DNA of 64,000 nt from Streptomyces sp. NBC_01591 (GCF_035918155.1 NZ_CP109327.1:4402001-4466000), one strand, 5' to 3'. Counted from the first letter of the stretch, positions 1 through 9,956 are shown. Notes: a model not told the origin generated them from the letters alone. Numbers and translations: made by a program.

Positions 1-718
1 GCAGCCGCGTGGTCGTACGTCGGCCCGCGCCCTCGAAACCGATCAGCCCCTCACCGGCACCCGAGCCGGAAAGCGCCAGGGTCACCGTGTCACCGCTGGT
101 CAGGGCCTTGGCGGTGTCCAGCAGCGTCTTGGCAGGCACCAGGGCGACAGCGGAGGCGTCCGGATTCTCCGGCTTCCAGAGGAACTCGCGGACCGCGAAG
201 CGGTAGCGGTCGGTCGAGGCCAGGGTGACGGTGTCGCCCTCAATCTCGATCCGCACACCGGTCAGCACCGGCAGCGTGTCGTCCCGGCCCGCGGCGATGG
301 CGACCTGGGCGGCGGCCGAGGCGAAGACCTCGCCGGGGACCGTGCCCGTCGCGGTCGGCATCTCGGGAAGTGCCGGGTACTCCTCCACAGGAAGGGTGTG
401 GAGTGTGAATCGTGAGGAGCCGCAGATCACGGTCGCCCGTACACCGTCTGTGGAAATCTCCACCGGGCGGTTGGGGAGGGCGCGGCAGATGTCGGCGAGC
501 AGCCGGCCGGAGACCAGCACCGTGCCGTCCTCCTCGACCTCGGCGTCCACCGAGACCCGGGCCGAGACCTCGTAGTCGAAGCTGGAGAAGCTGAGGGCCC
601 CGTCCTCAGCCTTCAGCAGAAGGCCCGCAAGAACGGGCGCCGGCGGACGGGCCGGGAGGCTACGGGCCACCCAGGCCACAGCCTCCGCGAGTACATCGCG
701 CTCCACCCGGATCTTCAC
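1..718 (-). CDS. dnaN: DNA polymerase III beta subunit (sliding clamp), 3' part outside the window
   Basis: The sliding clamp encircles DNA and tethers the replicative polymerase. The visible 239 codons run leftward out of the window, about two thirds of the usual 370-380 residues. The N-terminus MKIRVERDVLAEAV is typical of actinobacterial DnaN. Domain I and most of domain II are present, including the conserved stretch RPPAPVLAGLLL. I placed the start at a GTG at 716-718 because the complementary strand has a strong AGGAGG ribosome site a few bases upstream. The gene sits immediately beyond oriC, transcribed in the same direction as dnaA, the usual dnaA-oriC-dnaN arrangement. The missing end should lie to the left of position 1. 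Confidence 0.97.
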   Translation of the reverse strand, partial: MKIRVERDVLAEAVAWVARSLPARPPAPVLAGLLLKAEDGALSFSSFDYEVSARVSVDAEVEEDGTVLVSGRLLADICRALPNRPVEISTDGVRATVICGSSRFTLHTLPVEEYPALPEMPTATGTVPGEVFASAAAQVAIAAGRDDTLPVLTGVRIEIEGDTVTLASTDRYRFAVREFLWKPENPDASAVALVPAKTLLDTAKALTSGDTVTLALSGSGAGEGLIGFEGAGRRTTTRL

Positions 719-1602
719 CGGAACCGCCTCCTGCTGTTGCTCGCTCGCCCTGCTGGCCTTCGTCGTCTGATCGCGTCTCCCGCCGATGAGGCAGCGAGGA
801 CGCCGGGGACCAGTCTGACGTACGGCACCGACACTCGGTGCTGCTCGGGGTCAAGTCGCGACAAGAGGTTCGGAGAGCTCCGGCGCCGAGTTGTGCACAG
901 GCCCCACTTCGAAGCGGATTCCGGGCTAACTCTATGTGGCAGTAGTAGTAGGGCCTGTGGAAACCGTGGATAACGTCGTTTCCGCAGGTCAAGTCCTGTT
1001 TTTTGTCCACTGCCCCTGTGGGTGGCACCGGTGGACAACACGGCGCTTCTGTGGACACGCGAAAGTTCTGCACACCCGATGCACAGGACAGGTGGGTTTC
1101 TCCCCAGGGCTGTCCCCAGCTTTACCCAGGTTGCCCACAGCCCAACCGACCCTCTCGGTGTGACGCCTTTCACTCGGTGCGGTGAAAGGCGGTGCCGCGT
1201 TGCCGAACAGTGGACAGAGGTGTGGAGAAGCAACAGGAAGCTGGGGACAACACGGCTCGACCTGTGGGCCGCCGGTGGACAACATCATCCGCGCCCTGTG
1301 GACGAATATTTTGTCCACAGGCTGTGGATTGTTGTTGGCCACAAATCCCCAGGCCCTTGACCTGGCCTGATGGAGTATCGGCAGTCGCCCCTGTGGAAGC
1401 AATATGGACAACTTCCGGATCCCCAGGCTGTGGAGGAGAAAAGCTCCCCAGATCTGTGGAGAACTGCTGGTCAGCGACAGGTATTCGAACACCGCGGCGT
1501 CGTCGGAGCGTTGGCAGCGGGCTTCGGGGCGGGGTCGGAGCGGGCGGCGGACGGTCTGCGGGCGGCCTCCAGGCGGCCTCCAGATGGCTTCCAGACAACG
1601 AA
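719..1602. other. oriC: Chromosomal replication origin oriC (DnaA-box array)
   Basis: The gap between dnaN and dnaA holds no convincing gene and carries many DnaA-box-like 9-mers in both orientations. Clear examples are TTGTGCACAG (891-900), CTGTGGAAA and CCGTGGATAA (954-973), TTGTCCAC (1003-1010), GTGGACAAC (1031-1039), TGTGGACAC (1050-1058), TTGCCCACAG (1131-1140), GTGGACAAC (1275-1283), CCTGTGGAC (1295-1303), TTGTCCACAG (1311-1320) and CTGTGGATT (1322-1330). Further boxes lie near 1205-1255, 1390-1412, 1428 and 1454. The consensus TTGTCCACA is the known Streptomyces form. The box-rich part is about 890-1460. Three imperfect copies of GCGGCCTCCAG lie at about 1560-1593, next to the dnaA terminator. 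I see no long AT-rich unwinding element; the least GC-rich patch is around 1300-1345. Confidence 0.95.
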
Positions 1603-1645
1603 AAGGGCGCCCGAGGAGCCCTGTGAGGGCCCTCCGGGCGCCCTT
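1603..1645 (-). terminator. Intrinsic terminator of dnaA
   Basis: AAGGGCGCCCG at 1603-1613 pairs with CGGGCGCCCTT at 1635-1645. On the complementary strand the hairpin is followed by TTTTCGTT, a short U tract. It lies 24 bases past the dnaA stop, so it should end the dnaA transcript before oriC. Confidence 0.8.
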
Positions 1646-1668
1646 GCGGCGCGTGCGGCGGCGGTCCG

Positions 1669-3468
1669 TCAGCTGTTCTTGATGCGGTTGGTGAGCTCGG
1701 TGACCTGGTTGTAGATGGAGCGGCGCTCCGCCATCAGCGCGCGGATCTTCCGGTCCGCGTGCATCACCGTCGTATGGTCGCGGCCGCCGAACTGCGCACC
1801 GATCTTGGGCAGTGAGAGGTCGGTGAGCTCCCGGCACAGGTACATGGCGATCTGGCGGGCCGTCACCAGCACGCGGCTGCGCGAGGTTCCGCAGAGGTCG
1901 TCCACCGTGAGGCCGAAGTAGTCCGCGGTCGAGGCCATGATGGCCGTCGCCGTGATCTCCGGAGCCGAGTCCTCGCCGCCCGGGATCAGGTCCTTCAGTA
2001 CGTGCTCGGTCAGTCCGAGGTCCACCGGCTGACGGTTGAGACTGGCGAAGGCCGTGACCCGGATCAGCGCCCCCTCCAGCTCCCTGATGTTCCGGGAGAT
2101 ACGGGAGGCGATGAACTCCAGCACCTCCGGCGGGGCGTTGAGCTGCTCCTGCACCGCCTTCTTGCGGAGGATCGCGATCCGCGTCTCCAGTTCCGGCGGC
2201 TGCACATCGGTGGTCAGACCCCACTCGAAACGGTTCCGCAACCGGTCCTCCAGGGTCACCAGCTGCTTGGGCGGCCGGTCGGAGGACAGCACGATCTGCT
2301 TGTTGGCGTTGTGGAGCGTATTGAAGGTGTGGAAGAACTCCTCCTGCGTCGACTCCTTGCTCGCCAGGAACTGGATGTCGTCGACGAGCAGGATGTCCAC
2401 ATCCCGGTAGCGCTTGCGGAAGGTGTCGCCCTTGCCGTCGCGGATCGAGTTGATGAACTCGTTGGTGAACTCCTCGGAGCTCACGTACCGAACCCGGGTG
2501 CCCGGGTAGAGGCTGCGGGCGTAGTGACCGATCGCGTGCAGCAGGTGGGTCTTGCCGAGCCCGGACTCCCCGTAGATGAAGAGCGGGTTGTACGCCTTGG
2601 CGGGGGCTTCGGCGACCGCGACCGCCGCGGCGTGCGCGAATCGGTTGGACGCGCCGATGACGAAGGTGTCGAAGAGGTACTTCGGATTCAGCCGGGCCGC
2701 CGGTTCGCCGGGGCCGGGCGTGGGAGCGGGCTGCGAGCCCATCGGTCCGGTGCCGCCGCCGGGCCGTCCCGTGCCGGCGCCGCCCTGCCGGTGCTGGGGC
2801 TGGTGTTCCTGCATGTCGTGGTGGTCCGGGCGCTGCTGCTCGTAACCCTGGCGCTCGGGCGGCTGCGGACGGTAGTCGTGCTGCGGCTGCTGGGGGCGGC
2901 CGCCGGCGTACGGCTCGCGCCACTGCTCCGCGGGAGCCTCGCGGTCCTGGAATCCGCCGAGCCTGGGCTGCTGCCAGGAGAGGTCCTCCTGGGTGCGCGG
3001 CCACGCGCCGGGGTCGGGACGCTGCTGCTGGTAGTCGGGGTAGGCGGGCCGGGCGGTCGGCATGCCGTCGTCGGAGGGCCGGTGCCCGTAGCCGTCGTAC
3101 GCGTCGTTGTGCTGCCGCTCGTCGTGCTGCGGTCCCTGGTAGCGGTGCTGCTGGGACTGGTGCATCGGAGGCGCGGGCGGGCTCGGCGGCTCGCCCGCGG
3201 AGTCGTCGACGGTGATCGCGATGCGGATCGGGCGGCCGCATTCGCGGCTCAGCGTCTCGCTGATGAGCGGCGCGAGCCGGCCTTCCAGGACGCGCTTGCC
3301 CCATTCATTGGGGACGGCGAGCAGTGCCGTGTCGGCGACCAGGGCGAGCGGCTGGCAGCGCTCGATCCACTGTTTGTCCTTCGGCTCGATGCCCTGTTGG
3401 CCCTCCCCGAGGAGTTGCTCCAGAACTCGTGGCCACACTGCGGCAAGATCGGCAGGTACGTCAGCCAC
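1669..3468 (-). CDS. dnaA: Chromosomal replication initiator DnaA
   Basis: DnaA binds the oriC boxes, melts the origin and loads DnaB. The predicted 599-residue protein has domain I (1 to about 90), a long acidic Pro/Gln/His-rich domain II (about 95-255, much longer than in E. coli and typical of Streptomyces), an AAA+ domain III from about 260 with Walker A GESGLGKT (300-307) and Walker [11 protein letters not shown] (359-368), and DNA-binding domain IV with the signature [10 protein letters not shown] (561-570). The frame stays open upstream to 3564, but homologues start at [11 protein letters not shown], so I use the GTG at 3466-3468; the ribosome site there is weak (GAGAGAG). DnaA boxes near 3597-3616 suggest autoregulation. 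A hairpin terminator follows. Confidence 0.97.
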   Translation of the reverse strand: MADVPADLAAVWPRVLEQLLGEGQQGIEPKDKQWIERCQPLALVADTALLAVPNEWGKRVLEGRLAPLISETLSRECGRPIRIAITVDDSAGEPPSPPAPPMHQSQQHRYQGPQHDERQHNDAYDGYGHRPSDDGMPTARPAYPDYQQQRPDPGAWPRTQEDLSWQQPRLGGFQDREAPAEQWREPYAGGRPQQPQHDYRPQPPERQGYEQQRPDHHDMQEHQPQHRQGGAGTGRPGGGTGPMGSQPAPTPGPGEPAARLNPKYLFDTFVIGASNRFAHAAAVAVAEAPAKAYNPLFIYGESGLGKTHLLHAIGHYARSLYPGTRVRYVSSEEFTNEFINSIRDGKGDTFRKRYRDVDILLVDDIQFLASKESTQEEFFHTFNTLHNANKQIVLSSDRPPKQLVTLEDRLRNRFEWGLTTDVQPPELETRIAILRKKAVQEQLNAPPEVLEFIASRISRNIRELEGALIRVTAFASLNRQPVDLGLTEHVLKDLIPGGEDSAPEITATAIMASTADYFGLTVDDLCGTSRSRVLVTARQIAMYLCRELTDLSLPKIGAQFGGRDHTTVMHADRKIRALMAERRSIYNQVTELTNRIKNS

Positions 3469-3837
3469 AAGGCACGCTCTCTCGCTGGTCCCACGAATGT
3501 GTGGTTCTCGGGACGGGATGGGTGGGGACCGGCAGGCAGGAAGAAAAGACCGGAACTCAGCCACGGTAGTCAGGGCGACCCGCGTGGTTCAAGTCGTTGT
3601 CCACAGCCTGTGCACAGTGGGGGGTGCTGTGGAGCCGGTTTGACCGGATGGCGCAGCCGCGCGTACCGTGACCAGGTCGAGTTGTCGATGGCTGCTGCCG
3701 CCTGCCTCCGATGGGCAAAGATCACGATCTGTGATTGTGAAGCGGTGCACTAGAGCGTTTACGCGAGTCTCTCGTGGGCGCACGGTGACAGCCAGGCGAT
3801 GTCCCGCCAACACACGAGTCATTTCTGGAGCCCCCTA
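3469..3837. promoter_or_regulatory. Divergent dnaA / rpmH control region with DnaA boxes
   Basis: This 369-base gap separates leftward dnaA from rightward rpmH. It contains an exact DnaA box TTGTCCACAG at 3597-3606 followed at once by an inverted variant, CCTGTGCACAG (3607-3617), and a half-like CTGTGG at 3627-3632. Autoregulation of dnaA through such boxes is known in bacteria including Streptomyces; that these do it is inferred from position, about 130 bases upstream of the dnaA start. I found no convincing coding sequence. Confidence 0.7.
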
Positions 3838-3975
3838 GTGAGCAAGCGCACCTTCCAGCCGAACAACCGTCGTCGCGCGAAGACCCACGGCTTCCGGCTG
3901 CGTATGCGCACCCGTGCCGGCCGCGCGATCCTCGCGTCCCGCCGTGGCAAGGGTCGCGCCAACCTGTCCGCCTGA
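3838..3975 (+). CDS. rpmH: 50S ribosomal protein L34
   Basis: A 45-residue, very basic protein beginning [19 protein letters not shown] and ending GRANLSA, the classic L34 sequence. L34 is a late-assembling large-subunit protein that binds 23S rRNA. The start is GTG at 3838-3840, preceded by CTGGAG. Together with rnpA downstream it forms the conserved rpmH-rnpA pair beside dnaA found in most bacteria. rnpA begins 18 bases after the stop, which suggests co-transcription. Confidence 0.97.
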   Translation: MSKRTFQPNNRRRAKTHGFRLRMRTRAGRAILASRRGKGRANLSA

Positions 3976-3993
3976 TCGCTTACAGGTCATGAC

Positions 3994-4365
3994 GTGCTGC
4001 CTACCGAGAATCGGCTGAGGCGGCGCGAGGACTTCGCGACCGCAGTACGTCGAGGACGCCGGGCCGGCCGCCCGCTACTCGTCGTTCATCTACGCAGCGG
4101 TGCAACGGACCCGCACGTGACTGGGGAGAATGCTCCCCCGCCGCGTGCGGGTTTCGTTGTCAGCAAAGCCGTGGGTGGAGCGGTTGTGCGCACAGCGGTG
4201 AAGCGGAAGCTTCGCCACCTGGTCCGCGAACGGCTTGCCCTGCTGCCCCCCGGTAGCCTGGTTGTCGTACGAGCGCTGCCCGGAGCGGGCGACGCCGACC
4301 ATGAACAGCTGGCCCGAGACCTGGACGCCGCTCTCCAGCGGCTGCTGGGAGGGGGCGCGCGATGA
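3994..4365 (+). CDS. rnpA: Ribonuclease P protein component
   Basis: The protein cofactor of RNase P, which removes 5' leaders from tRNA precursors. The 123-residue basic protein starts at a GTG with [13 protein letters not shown], where the LRR..DF pattern marks the RnpA N-terminus, and contains [19 protein letters not shown], the RNA-binding RNxxKR motif region. Here the usual Asn reads Thr, which I believe is common in streptomycetes. The stop overlaps the yidD start (4362), pointing to translational coupling in the rpmH-rnpA-yidD-yidC-jag run. Confidence 0.96.
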   Translation: MLPTENRLRRREDFATAVRRGRRAGRPLLVVHLRSGATDPHVTGENAPPPRAGFVVSKAVGGAVVRTAVKRKLRHLVRERLALLPPGSLVVVRALPGAGDADHEQLARDLDAALQRLLGGGAR

Positions 4366-4721
4366 AGTACCCGCTGCTGGCTCTTATCAAGCTGTATCAG
4401 TGGACGATCAGCCCACTCCTCGGGCCCGTCTGCCGTTACTACCCGTCGTGTTCCCACTATGGATATACGGCGATCGACCGGCACGGAGCGATCAAGGGAA
4501 CCGCGCTGACGGCTTGGCGCATCCTGCGGTGCAATCCGTGGTCACCCGGTGGCGTGGACCACGTTCCACCACGCAAACGTCCGCGTTGGCATGAACTCCT
4601 GCGTAATGCCATGCGCGGTGGCAAGGGCGGGGACTCCGCCGCTGATGCGCCTGTCCGGGGATCGGTTTCCGAACCCCCTGGTCAGGCCGCAGAGACTTCG
4701 CCCAATGCTCAAGGAGCCTGA
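4362..4721 (+). CDS. yidD: Membrane protein insertion efficiency factor YidD
   Basis: A small 119-residue member of the YidD (haemolytic domain) family, thought to assist YidC-dependent membrane insertion. It has the family core: an N-terminal amphipathic stretch [16 protein letters not shown], then [15 protein letters not shown] with its conserved cysteines and the RYYPSCS motif, and further on [16 protein letters not shown]. The tail after about residue 75 is low-complexity and Streptomyces-specific. The start overlaps rnpA by 4 bases and yidC follows after 3 bases, so the three genes are tightly coupled. Confidence 0.95.
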   Translation: MKYPLLALIKLYQWTISPLLGPVCRYYPSCSHYGYTAIDRHGAIKGTALTAWRILRCNPWSPGGVDHVPPRKRPRWHELLRNAMRGGKGGDSAADAPVRGSVSEPPGQAAETSPNAQGA

Positions 4722-4724
4722 TTA

Positions 4725-5987
4725 GTGGACACGATTGCCAGTCTGTTCAGCTTTATCACCTGGCCTGTCTCATGGGTCATCGTCCAGTTCCACAAGATGT
4801 ACGGGGCGATCTTCGGACCCGACACGGGCTGGGCCTGGGGCCTGTCCATCGTGTCCCTGGTGGTGCTGATCCGGATCTGCCTGATCCCGCTTTTCGTGAA
4901 GCAGATCAAGTCGACCCGCAACATGCAGGTGCTCCAGCCGAAGATGAAGGCGATCCAGGAGCGCTACAAGAGCGACAAGCAGCGTCAGTCCGAAGAGATG
5001 ATGAAGCTGTACAAGGAGACGGGTACCAACCCGCTCTCCTCGTGCCTTCCCATCCTGGCGCAGTCGCCGTTCTTCTTCGCCCTGTACCACGTGCTGTCGG
5101 CCATCGCCTCGAACAAGAAGATCGGTGTCATCGACCAGTCGCTGCTCGACAGCGCCCGTCAGGCACACATCTTCGGTGCTCCGCTCGCTGCCAAGTTCAT
5201 GGACAGCGAGGAGAAGGTCCAGGCTCTTGGTGCCTCGCTGACCGATGTCCGGGTCGTCACCGCGGTCATGATCGTGATGATGTCGGCGTCGCAGTTCTTC
5301 ACTCAGCGCCAGCTGATGACCAAGAACGTCGACCTGACGGTCAAGACGCCGTACATGCAGCAGCAGAAGATGCTGATGTACATCTTCCCGGTGATCTTCG
5401 CCGTCATGGGTATCAACTTCCCCGTCGGTGTCCTCGTCTACTGGCTGACCACCAACGTCTGGACCATGGGTCAGCAGATGTACGTGATCAACCAGAACCC
5501 GACCCCGGGCAGCAAGGCGCAGGACCAGTACCTGGGACGTCTGCTGAAGAGCGTCACCGCTCACGGTGAGGTCCGCGGCAGGGCCCGGCGCAACACCGTC
5601 AAGCGGATCGTGTCCAAGGGCCCGGACCGCAATGACATCGAGCGGAAGTTCATCACGGGGCTGGCCAAGCTGGGCCTCGCCGCCCAGGAGGACGGCACCG
5701 TGATCAAGAGCGAGACCGCTGTCGCCGAGGCCGAGGGCGGAGCCGCGCAGCGGCGTCAGCAGCCCAAGCGCCAGACCAAGGCGAAGCGCCAGACCGGTGC
5801 GGCCCAGCAGGGCGGGGCCAAGGACACCGATTCCAGTGAGTCGGAGTCCAAGACTTCCCTGCAGAAGAGCGCATCGCAGGACGACAAGCCCAAGCCGGCG
5901 GGTAAGCCCGCGTCCGGCTCCTCACGCCAAGCCAAGTCCGGGCAGCGCAAGGGCCCGCAGCGGCCCAAGCACCCGTCCAAGAAGTAA
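4725..5987 (+). CDS. yidC: Membrane protein insertase YidC/Oxa1
   Basis: YidC inserts and folds inner-membrane proteins, alone or with SecYEG. The 420-residue protein begins at GTG and is of the Gram-positive type without the large periplasmic domain of E. coli YidC. Hydrophobic segments lie at about residues 5-25, 35-60, 105-125, 175-195 and 215-245. The cytosolic loop after the second segment ([16 protein letters not shown]) is characteristic. From about residue 270 there is a long basic, Gln/Lys-rich cytoplasmic tail, which may bind ribosomes, as proposed for Oxa1 proteins. It lies between yidD and jag, the conserved order. Confidence 0.96.
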   Translation: MDTIASLFSFITWPVSWVIVQFHKMYGAIFGPDTGWAWGLSIVSLVVLIRICLIPLFVKQIKSTRNMQVLQPKMKAIQERYKSDKQRQSEEMMKLYKETGTNPLSSCLPILAQSPFFFALYHVLSAIASNKKIGVIDQSLLDSARQAHIFGAPLAAKFMDSEEKVQALGASLTDVRVVTAVMIVMMSASQFFTQRQLMTKNVDLTVKTPYMQQQKMLMYIFPVIFAVMGINFPVGVLVYWLTTNVWTMGQQMYVINQNPTPGSKAQDQYLGRLLKSVTAHGEVRGRARRNTVKRIVSKGPDRNDIERKFITGLAKLGLAAQEDGTVIKSETAVAEAEGGAAQRRQQPKRQTKAKRQTGAAQQGGAKDTDSSESESKTSLQKSASQDDKPKPAGKPASGSSRQAKSGQRKGPQRPKHPSKK

Positions 5988-6001
5988 GAAGGAGTCCATC
6001 C

Positions 6002-6511
6002 GTGACGGAAGGCACCACCTCCACGGCCGCTGAGGGCAGCGACACCTTGACCCGTCTTGAGCAGGAGGGCGAGATCGCAGCGGACTACCTTGAGGGTCTG
6101 CTCGACATCGCTGACCTCGACGGCGACATCGACATGGATGTCGAGGCGGACCGGGCCGCGGTCTCGATCATCAGCGACTCGGCACGTGATCTGCAGAAGC
6201 TCGTGGGCCGCGACGGTGAGGTGCTGGAGGCGCTCCAGGAGCTGACGCGGCTTGCTGTCCACCGGGAGACCGGAGACCGCAGCCGGCTGATGCTGGACAT
6301 CGCGGGCTTCCGGGCCAAGAAGCGGGCGGAGCTCGCCGAGCTGGGTGCCAAGGCCGCGGATGAGGTCAAGAGCACCGGCGAGCCGGTGAAGCTGGACCCG
6401 ATGACACCGTTCGAGCGCAAGGTCGTTCACGACGCGGTGGCGGCCGCCGGCCTGCGCAGCGAGTCCGAGGGCGAGGAGCCGGAGCGCTTCGTCGTCGTCC
6501 TCCCGGCCTGA
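6002..6511 (+). CDS. jag: KH/R3H RNA-binding protein Jag (KhpB, SpoIIIJ-associated)
   Basis: A 169-residue single-stranded nucleic acid-binding protein of the Jag/KhpB family, linked in other Gram-positives to cell-wall growth and RNA chaperone activity. It has a KH domain with the GxxG-type loop GRDGEVLEALQELT (about residues 69-82) and a C-terminal R3H domain (about 100-165) including MTPFERKVVHDAV. The usual Jag_N domain is reduced to a short acidic leader. The start is GTG at 6002, 14 bases after yidC, preceded by AGAAGGAG. A strong hairpin terminator follows, so this probably closes the rpmH-jag operon. Confidence 0.93.
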   Translation: MTEGTTSTAAEGSDTLTRLEQEGEIAADYLEGLLDIADLDGDIDMDVEADRAAVSIISDSARDLQKLVGRDGEVLEALQELTRLAVHRETGDRSRLMLDIAGFRAKKRAELAELGAKAADEVKSTGEPVKLDPMTPFERKVVHDAVAAAGLRSESEGEEPERFVVVLPA

Positions 6512-6527
6512 CCGGACCCTAGTTCTG

Positions 6528-6560
6528 TCGGCCCCGTCTGTTCGCAGGCGGGGCCGATCT
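6528..6560 (+). terminator. Terminator after jag
   Basis: TCGGCCCCGTCTG (6528-6540) pairs with CAGGCGGGGCCGA (6545-6557) around a TTCG loop, with one G-U pair, and is followed by TCTTTG. It separates the jag operon from rsmG. Confidence 0.8.
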
Positions 6561-6621
6561 TTGTCAGCCTGATAGATCAGCCACCCACAGTGCGGTAGTG
6601 CGGTATGGAAGGACGGTTCCC

Positions 6622-7338
6622 GTGACGGAGGAAGTAGAGCTTCCCCAGGCGCCCGAAGGGGCGCGGGCGGTTTTCGGCGAGTTCTTCCCGGAGGCCGTCC
6701 GGTACGCGGAACTGCTGGCGGATGCCGGGGTGAAGCGGGGGCTGATCGGCCCGCGTGAGGTGCCGCGGCTGTGGGAGCGGCATCTGCTGAACTGCGCGGT
6801 GCTTTCCGAGGTCGTGCCCGAGGGTGTCACGGTCTGCGATGTGGGTTCGGGTGCCGGCCTTCCTGGTATCCCGCTGGCGCTGGTCCGCCCAGATCTCAAG
6901 ATCACTTTGCTGGAGCCCTTGCTCCGGCGTACGAACTTCCTCCAGGAAGTCGTGGAGCTGCTGGGTCTGGATCATGTGACGGTGGTGCGTGGTCGGGCCG
7001 AGGAGGTTCTGGGCTCGCTGCAGCCGGTGCATGTGGTGACGGCTCGCGCTGTGGCACCGCTGGACCGGCTGGCCGGCTGGGGTGTTCCGCTGCTGCGTCC
7101 GTACGGCGAGATGCTGGCGCTCAAGGGGGACACGGCCGAGGAGGAGATCGTCGGGGCTCGTGCGGCCCTGAGTAAGCTCGGCGTGGTCGAGACCGAGGTG
7201 CTGCACGTCGGGGAGGGCGTTGTCGACCCGATGTCCACGGTGGTGCGTGTGGTGGTCGGTGAGAGTCCGGGCGGTGTGAGGTTCGCCGCAAAGAGGGCCA
7301 AGGCTGCCAGGACGAGCCGTACGAGGCGGCGTCGCTGA
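6622..7338 (+). CDS. rsmG: 16S rRNA (guanine-N7)-methyltransferase RsmG (GidB)
   Basis: RsmG methylates G527 (E. coli numbering) of 16S rRNA using S-adenosylmethionine; loss of it gives low-level streptomycin resistance in several bacteria, including Streptomyces. The 238-residue protein has the SAM-binding glycine motif [17 protein letters not shown] and the GidB hallmark [13 protein letters not shown]. The frame is open from 6598, but I prefer GTG at 6622 because GGAAGGA lies about 8 bases upstream and [10 protein letters not shown] matches the family start. The extreme C-terminus is strongly basic. It sits between jag and parA, as in most actinobacteria. Confidence 0.95.
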   Translation: MTEEVELPQAPEGARAVFGEFFPEAVRYAELLADAGVKRGLIGPREVPRLWERHLLNCAVLSEVVPEGVTVCDVGSGAGLPGIPLALVRPDLKITLLEPLLRRTNFLQEVVELLGLDHVTVVRGRAEEVLGSLQPVHVVTARAVAPLDRLAGWGVPLLRPYGEMLALKGDTAEEEIVGARAALSKLGVVETEVLHVGEGVVDPMSTVVRVVVGESPGGVRFAAKRAKAARTSRTRRRR

Positions 7339-7437
7339 CGTCTCTGGCGCGTCGCGGGATTGAGCGCTACGTGCGGTATGTACCGTCTGCTGGTTGCGCT
7401 TCCGATACGTAGCCGTACGTACCCATGCGGAGTGTCG

Positions 7438-7464
7438 TGCCCCTGCAGCCTGGCTGCAGGGGCA
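7438..7464 (+). terminator. Hairpin between rsmG and parA
   Basis: TGCCCCTGCAGCC pairs perfectly with GGCTGCAGGGGCA across a one-base centre (7438-7464). No U tract follows, so it is a likely but unproven terminator. A parS site begins 5 bases further on. Confidence 0.5.
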
Positions 7465-7468
7465 TCGT

Positions 7469-7482
7469 GTTTCACGTGAAAC
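7469..7482. other. parS: parS centromere-like site
   Basis: Exact 14-bp palindrome GTTTCACGTGAAAC, the Streptomyces ParB-binding consensus. It lies in the rsmG-parA gap, about 150 bases before the parA start, where ParB binding could also influence parAB transcription. Confidence 0.95.
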
Positions 7483-7628
7483 GTCGCTCTCTGCTGCATG
7501 GAATCATCAGCCGCGGTCGTGCGGCTGCCGCGCCGCGGCATCGCAGGCCCGTTAGGGCTACGGAGTTGTCCACAGAAGTGGATTCATCCACAGAAGAGCG
7601 GGCCTCGCTGGTTCACGACCCCGAAAGC

Positions 7629-8705
7629 ATGGCAGGCTCTGTTCATTGCGAGCCTGAAGTCGAGGAGAGTGAATCCTTGCGGTCCGACGCCAACATCGCG
7701 GGACCGATGACCGATCCGGTCCCCGGTCCCCGAACCGAATCGGCGGGGGAGGGTGTTTCACGTGAAACACCGCCGCCGATGGACGACACACCCATCGGTC
7801 GCGCGGCCCAGCTGGCGGTTGAGGCCCTTGGCCGCGCCGGCGAGGGCCTGCCCCGTCCTGACCGGACGCGCGTCATGGTGGTGGCCAATCAGAAGGGTGG
7901 AGTGGGCAAGACGACCACGACGGTCAATCTTGCTGCCTCGCTCGCGCTTCACGGCGCACGTGTTCTGGTGGTCGACCTCGACCCGCAGGGGAACGCCTCT
8001 ACGGCTCTGGGCATCGATCACCATGCCGAAGTCCCCTCGATCTATGACGTCCTGGTGGAGAGCAGGCCGCTCTCCGAGGTGGTTCAGCCAGTACCGGACG
8101 TCGAAGGTCTCTTCTGCGCCCCCGCCACCATCGATCTCGCCGGTGCGGAGATCGAACTGGTGTCGCTGGTGGCGCGGGAGAGTCGACTGCAGCGAGCGAT
8201 CCAGGCGTATGAGCAGCCGTTGGACTACATCCTCATCGACTGCCCGCCTTCGCTCGGTCTGTTGACGGTCAATGCCCTGGTCGCCGGCGCCGAGGTGCTG
8301 ATCCCTATCCAGTGCGAGTATTACGCGCTGGAAGGGCTGGGCCAGCTGCTGCGCAATGTGGACCTGGTGCGGGGGCATCTCAACCCCGATCTCCATGTGT
8401 CGACGATCCTGCTCACCATGTACGACGGCAGGACCAGGCTCGCTTCGCAGGTCGCGGAGGAGGTGCGCAGCCACTTCGGCAAGGAGGTGCTGCGGACGAG
8501 CATTCCGCGATCGGTGCGGATTTCGGAGGCACCCAGCTACGGACAGACCGTGCTGACCTACGACCCGGGTTCCAGTGGATCGCTGTCGTACCTCGAAGCG
8601 GCGCGTGAGATCGCCCTGCGGGGTGTCGGGGTCCACTACGAGTCCCAGCATGCCCAGACGGGCAGCGGGAACAGCCAGCAGAGCATTTCGGAGGGGATTC
8701 AGTGA
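7629..8705 (+). CDS. parA: Chromosome partitioning ATPase ParA (Soj family)
   Basis: ParA is a Walker-type ATPase that, with ParB and parS, separates chromosomes; in Streptomyces it matters most when aerial hyphae divide into spores. The protein has the deviant Walker A motif KGGVGKTTT (residues 89-97 from the chosen start), the switch region DLDPQGNAS, and [14 protein letters not shown]. The start is uncertain. I use ATG 7629 (358 residues), which agrees with the S. coelicolor length I remember; the frame is open upstream, and a TTG at 7677 after GAGGAGA is an alternative. A second parS site lies inside the coding region at 7755. parB overlaps the end by 4 bases. Confidence 0.94.
   Translation: MAGSVHCEPEVEESESLRSDANIAGPMTDPVPGPRTESAGEGVSRETPPPMDDTPIGRAAQLAVEALGRAGEGLPRPDRTRVMVVANQKGGVGKTTTTVNLAASLALHGARVLVVDLDPQGNASTALGIDHHAEVPSIYDVLVESRPLSEVVQPVPDVEGLFCAPATIDLAGAEIELVSLVARESRLQRAIQAYEQPLDYILIDCPPSLGLLTVNALVAGAEVLIPIQCEYYALEGLGQLLRNVDLVRGHLNPDLHVSTILLTMYDGRTRLASQVAEEVRSHFGKEVLRTSIPRSVRISEAPSYGQTVLTYDPGSSGSLSYLEAAREIALRGVGVHYESQHAQTGSGNSQQSISEGIQ
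7755..7768. other. parS: parS site inside parA
   Basis: Exact GTTTCACGTGAAAC within the 5' part of parA, read in frame as part of GVSRET. It lies 273 bases after the first site. Confidence 0.95.
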
Positions 8706-9802
8706 GCGAGCGTCGAAGAGGGTTGGGGCGTGGGCTGGGTGCCCTGATCCCCGCCGCTCCGCAGGAGAAGCAGGTGCCGTCCACGGGGATGGGATCGACC
8801 TCTGCCGGGGCGAGTCCTGTGATGACGGCGGAGCGGGGGGTGGCCGCGGCAAAGTTGGCCGCTCGCTCGGGTGCTCCGGTCGTGCCGGAGCCGAGTGCGC
8901 CGGTTTCGGAGGCCGGAGCGGTCGCCGAACCGGCGGGACCTGCCGGGGCGTATTTTGCCGAGGTTCCTCTCGGCACCATCACCCCGAACCCCCGCCAGCC
9001 CCGTGAGGTGTTCGACGAGGACGCGCTCGCGGAGTTGGTGACCTCCATCAAGGAGGTGGGTCTTCTCCAGCCCGTTGTCGTGCGGAAGGTGGGGCCGGAG
9101 CGCTATGAGCTCATCATGGGCGAGCGGCGCTGGAGGGCCTGCCGTGAGGCGGGTCTGGAGCGGATTCCGGCTATCGTCCGGGCCACGGATGACGAGAAGC
9201 TTCTCCTGGACGCGCTCCTGGAGAACCTCCACCGGGCTCAGCTGAACCCGCTGGAGGAAGCAGCTGCGTACGACCAGCTGCTCAAGGACTTCAAGTGCAC
9301 GCATGACCAGCTGGCTGACCGGATCGGGCGTTCCCGTCCGCAGGTGTCCAACACGCTGCGTCTGCTGAGGCTGTCGGCTCCGGTGCAGCGGAGAGTGGCC
9401 GCCGGCGTGCTGTCGGCGGGTCATGCGAGGGCGCTGCTGTCCGTGGACGACTCGGAGGAGCAGGACAGGCTGGCCCATCGCATTGTGGCCGAGGGGCTGT
9501 CGGTGCGTGCGGTCGAGGAGATCGTGACCCTCATGGGCTCCAGTCCCACGAGCCCCTCCAAGGCCAAGGGGCCGCGGGCCGGCGGCCGGGTGTCGCCTGC
9601 GCTGTCCGATCTTGCTACCCGGCTCTCGGACCGCTTCGAGACCAGGGTGAAGGTCGACCTCGGCCAGAAGAAGGGGAAGATCGTCGTCGAGTTCGCATCG
9701 ATGGAGGATCTGGACCGCATTCTCGGCAGCCTGGCACCGGGTGAGGGGCGCGTGCTGGATCGCGCACCCTCCGAGGAATCCGCTGAGGACGACGAGGGCT
9801 GA
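8702..9802 (+). CDS. parB: Chromosome partitioning protein ParB
   Basis: ParB is the CTP-dependent clamp that loads at parS and spreads along DNA. The 366-residue protein starts GTG, overlapping parA by 4 bases (translational coupling), with the conserved N-terminus [14 protein letters not shown] that contacts ParA. After an Ala/Pro-rich linker come the ParB/Spo0J domain ([21 protein letters not shown] and the CTP-binding [12 protein letters not shown]), the helix-turn-helix that reads parS ([20 protein letters not shown]), and a C-terminal dimerisation domain ([19 protein letters not shown]). It is complete and followed by a strong terminator. Confidence 0.97.
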   Translation: MSERRRGLGRGLGALIPAAPQEKQVPSTGMGSTSAGASPVMTAERGVAAAKLAARSGAPVVPEPSAPVSEAGAVAEPAGPAGAYFAEVPLGTITPNPRQPREVFDEDALAELVTSIKEVGLLQPVVVRKVGPERYELIMGERRWRACREAGLERIPAIVRATDDEKLLLDALLENLHRAQLNPLEEAAAYDQLLKDFKCTHDQLADRIGRSRPQVSNTLRLLRLSAPVQRRVAAGVLSAGHARALLSVDDSEEQDRLAHRIVAEGLSVRAVEEIVTLMGSSPTSPSKAKGPRAGGRVSPALSDLATRLSDRFETRVKVDLGQKKGKIVVEFASMEDLDRILGSLAPGEGRVLDRAPSEESAEDDEG

Positions 9803-9821
9803 CCCTGCCGATGGGGTTGTC

Positions 9822-9866
9822 GGGCGGGCTGTGTTCCGGTGGTTACCGGAACACAGCCCGCCCTTT
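9822..9866 (+). terminator. Terminator after parAB
   Basis: A perfect 19-bp stem (9822-9840 with 9845-9863) around a GGTT loop, followed by TTTGCTTTCTC. It is a strong intrinsic terminator for the parAB transcript. Confidence 0.9.
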
Positions 9867-9956
9867 GCTTTCTCTCGGTGTCGGCTTCATCCCTGGGTGG
9901 ATACGATGCGTTCTGGTATGGCACATCCGGCTTGAGTCACCTCGGTAGGGAGGGCC

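Noticed and set aside
989..3304. Long reading frame on the minus strand across oriC and dnaA
   Set aside because: It overlaps dnaA in another frame, is almost all Arg/Pro/Ala, and has no family features. This is typical of shadow frames in high-GC DNA.
2002..3753. 583-codon frame antisense to dnaA
   Set aside because: Low-complexity composition and full overlap with the confident dnaA gene.
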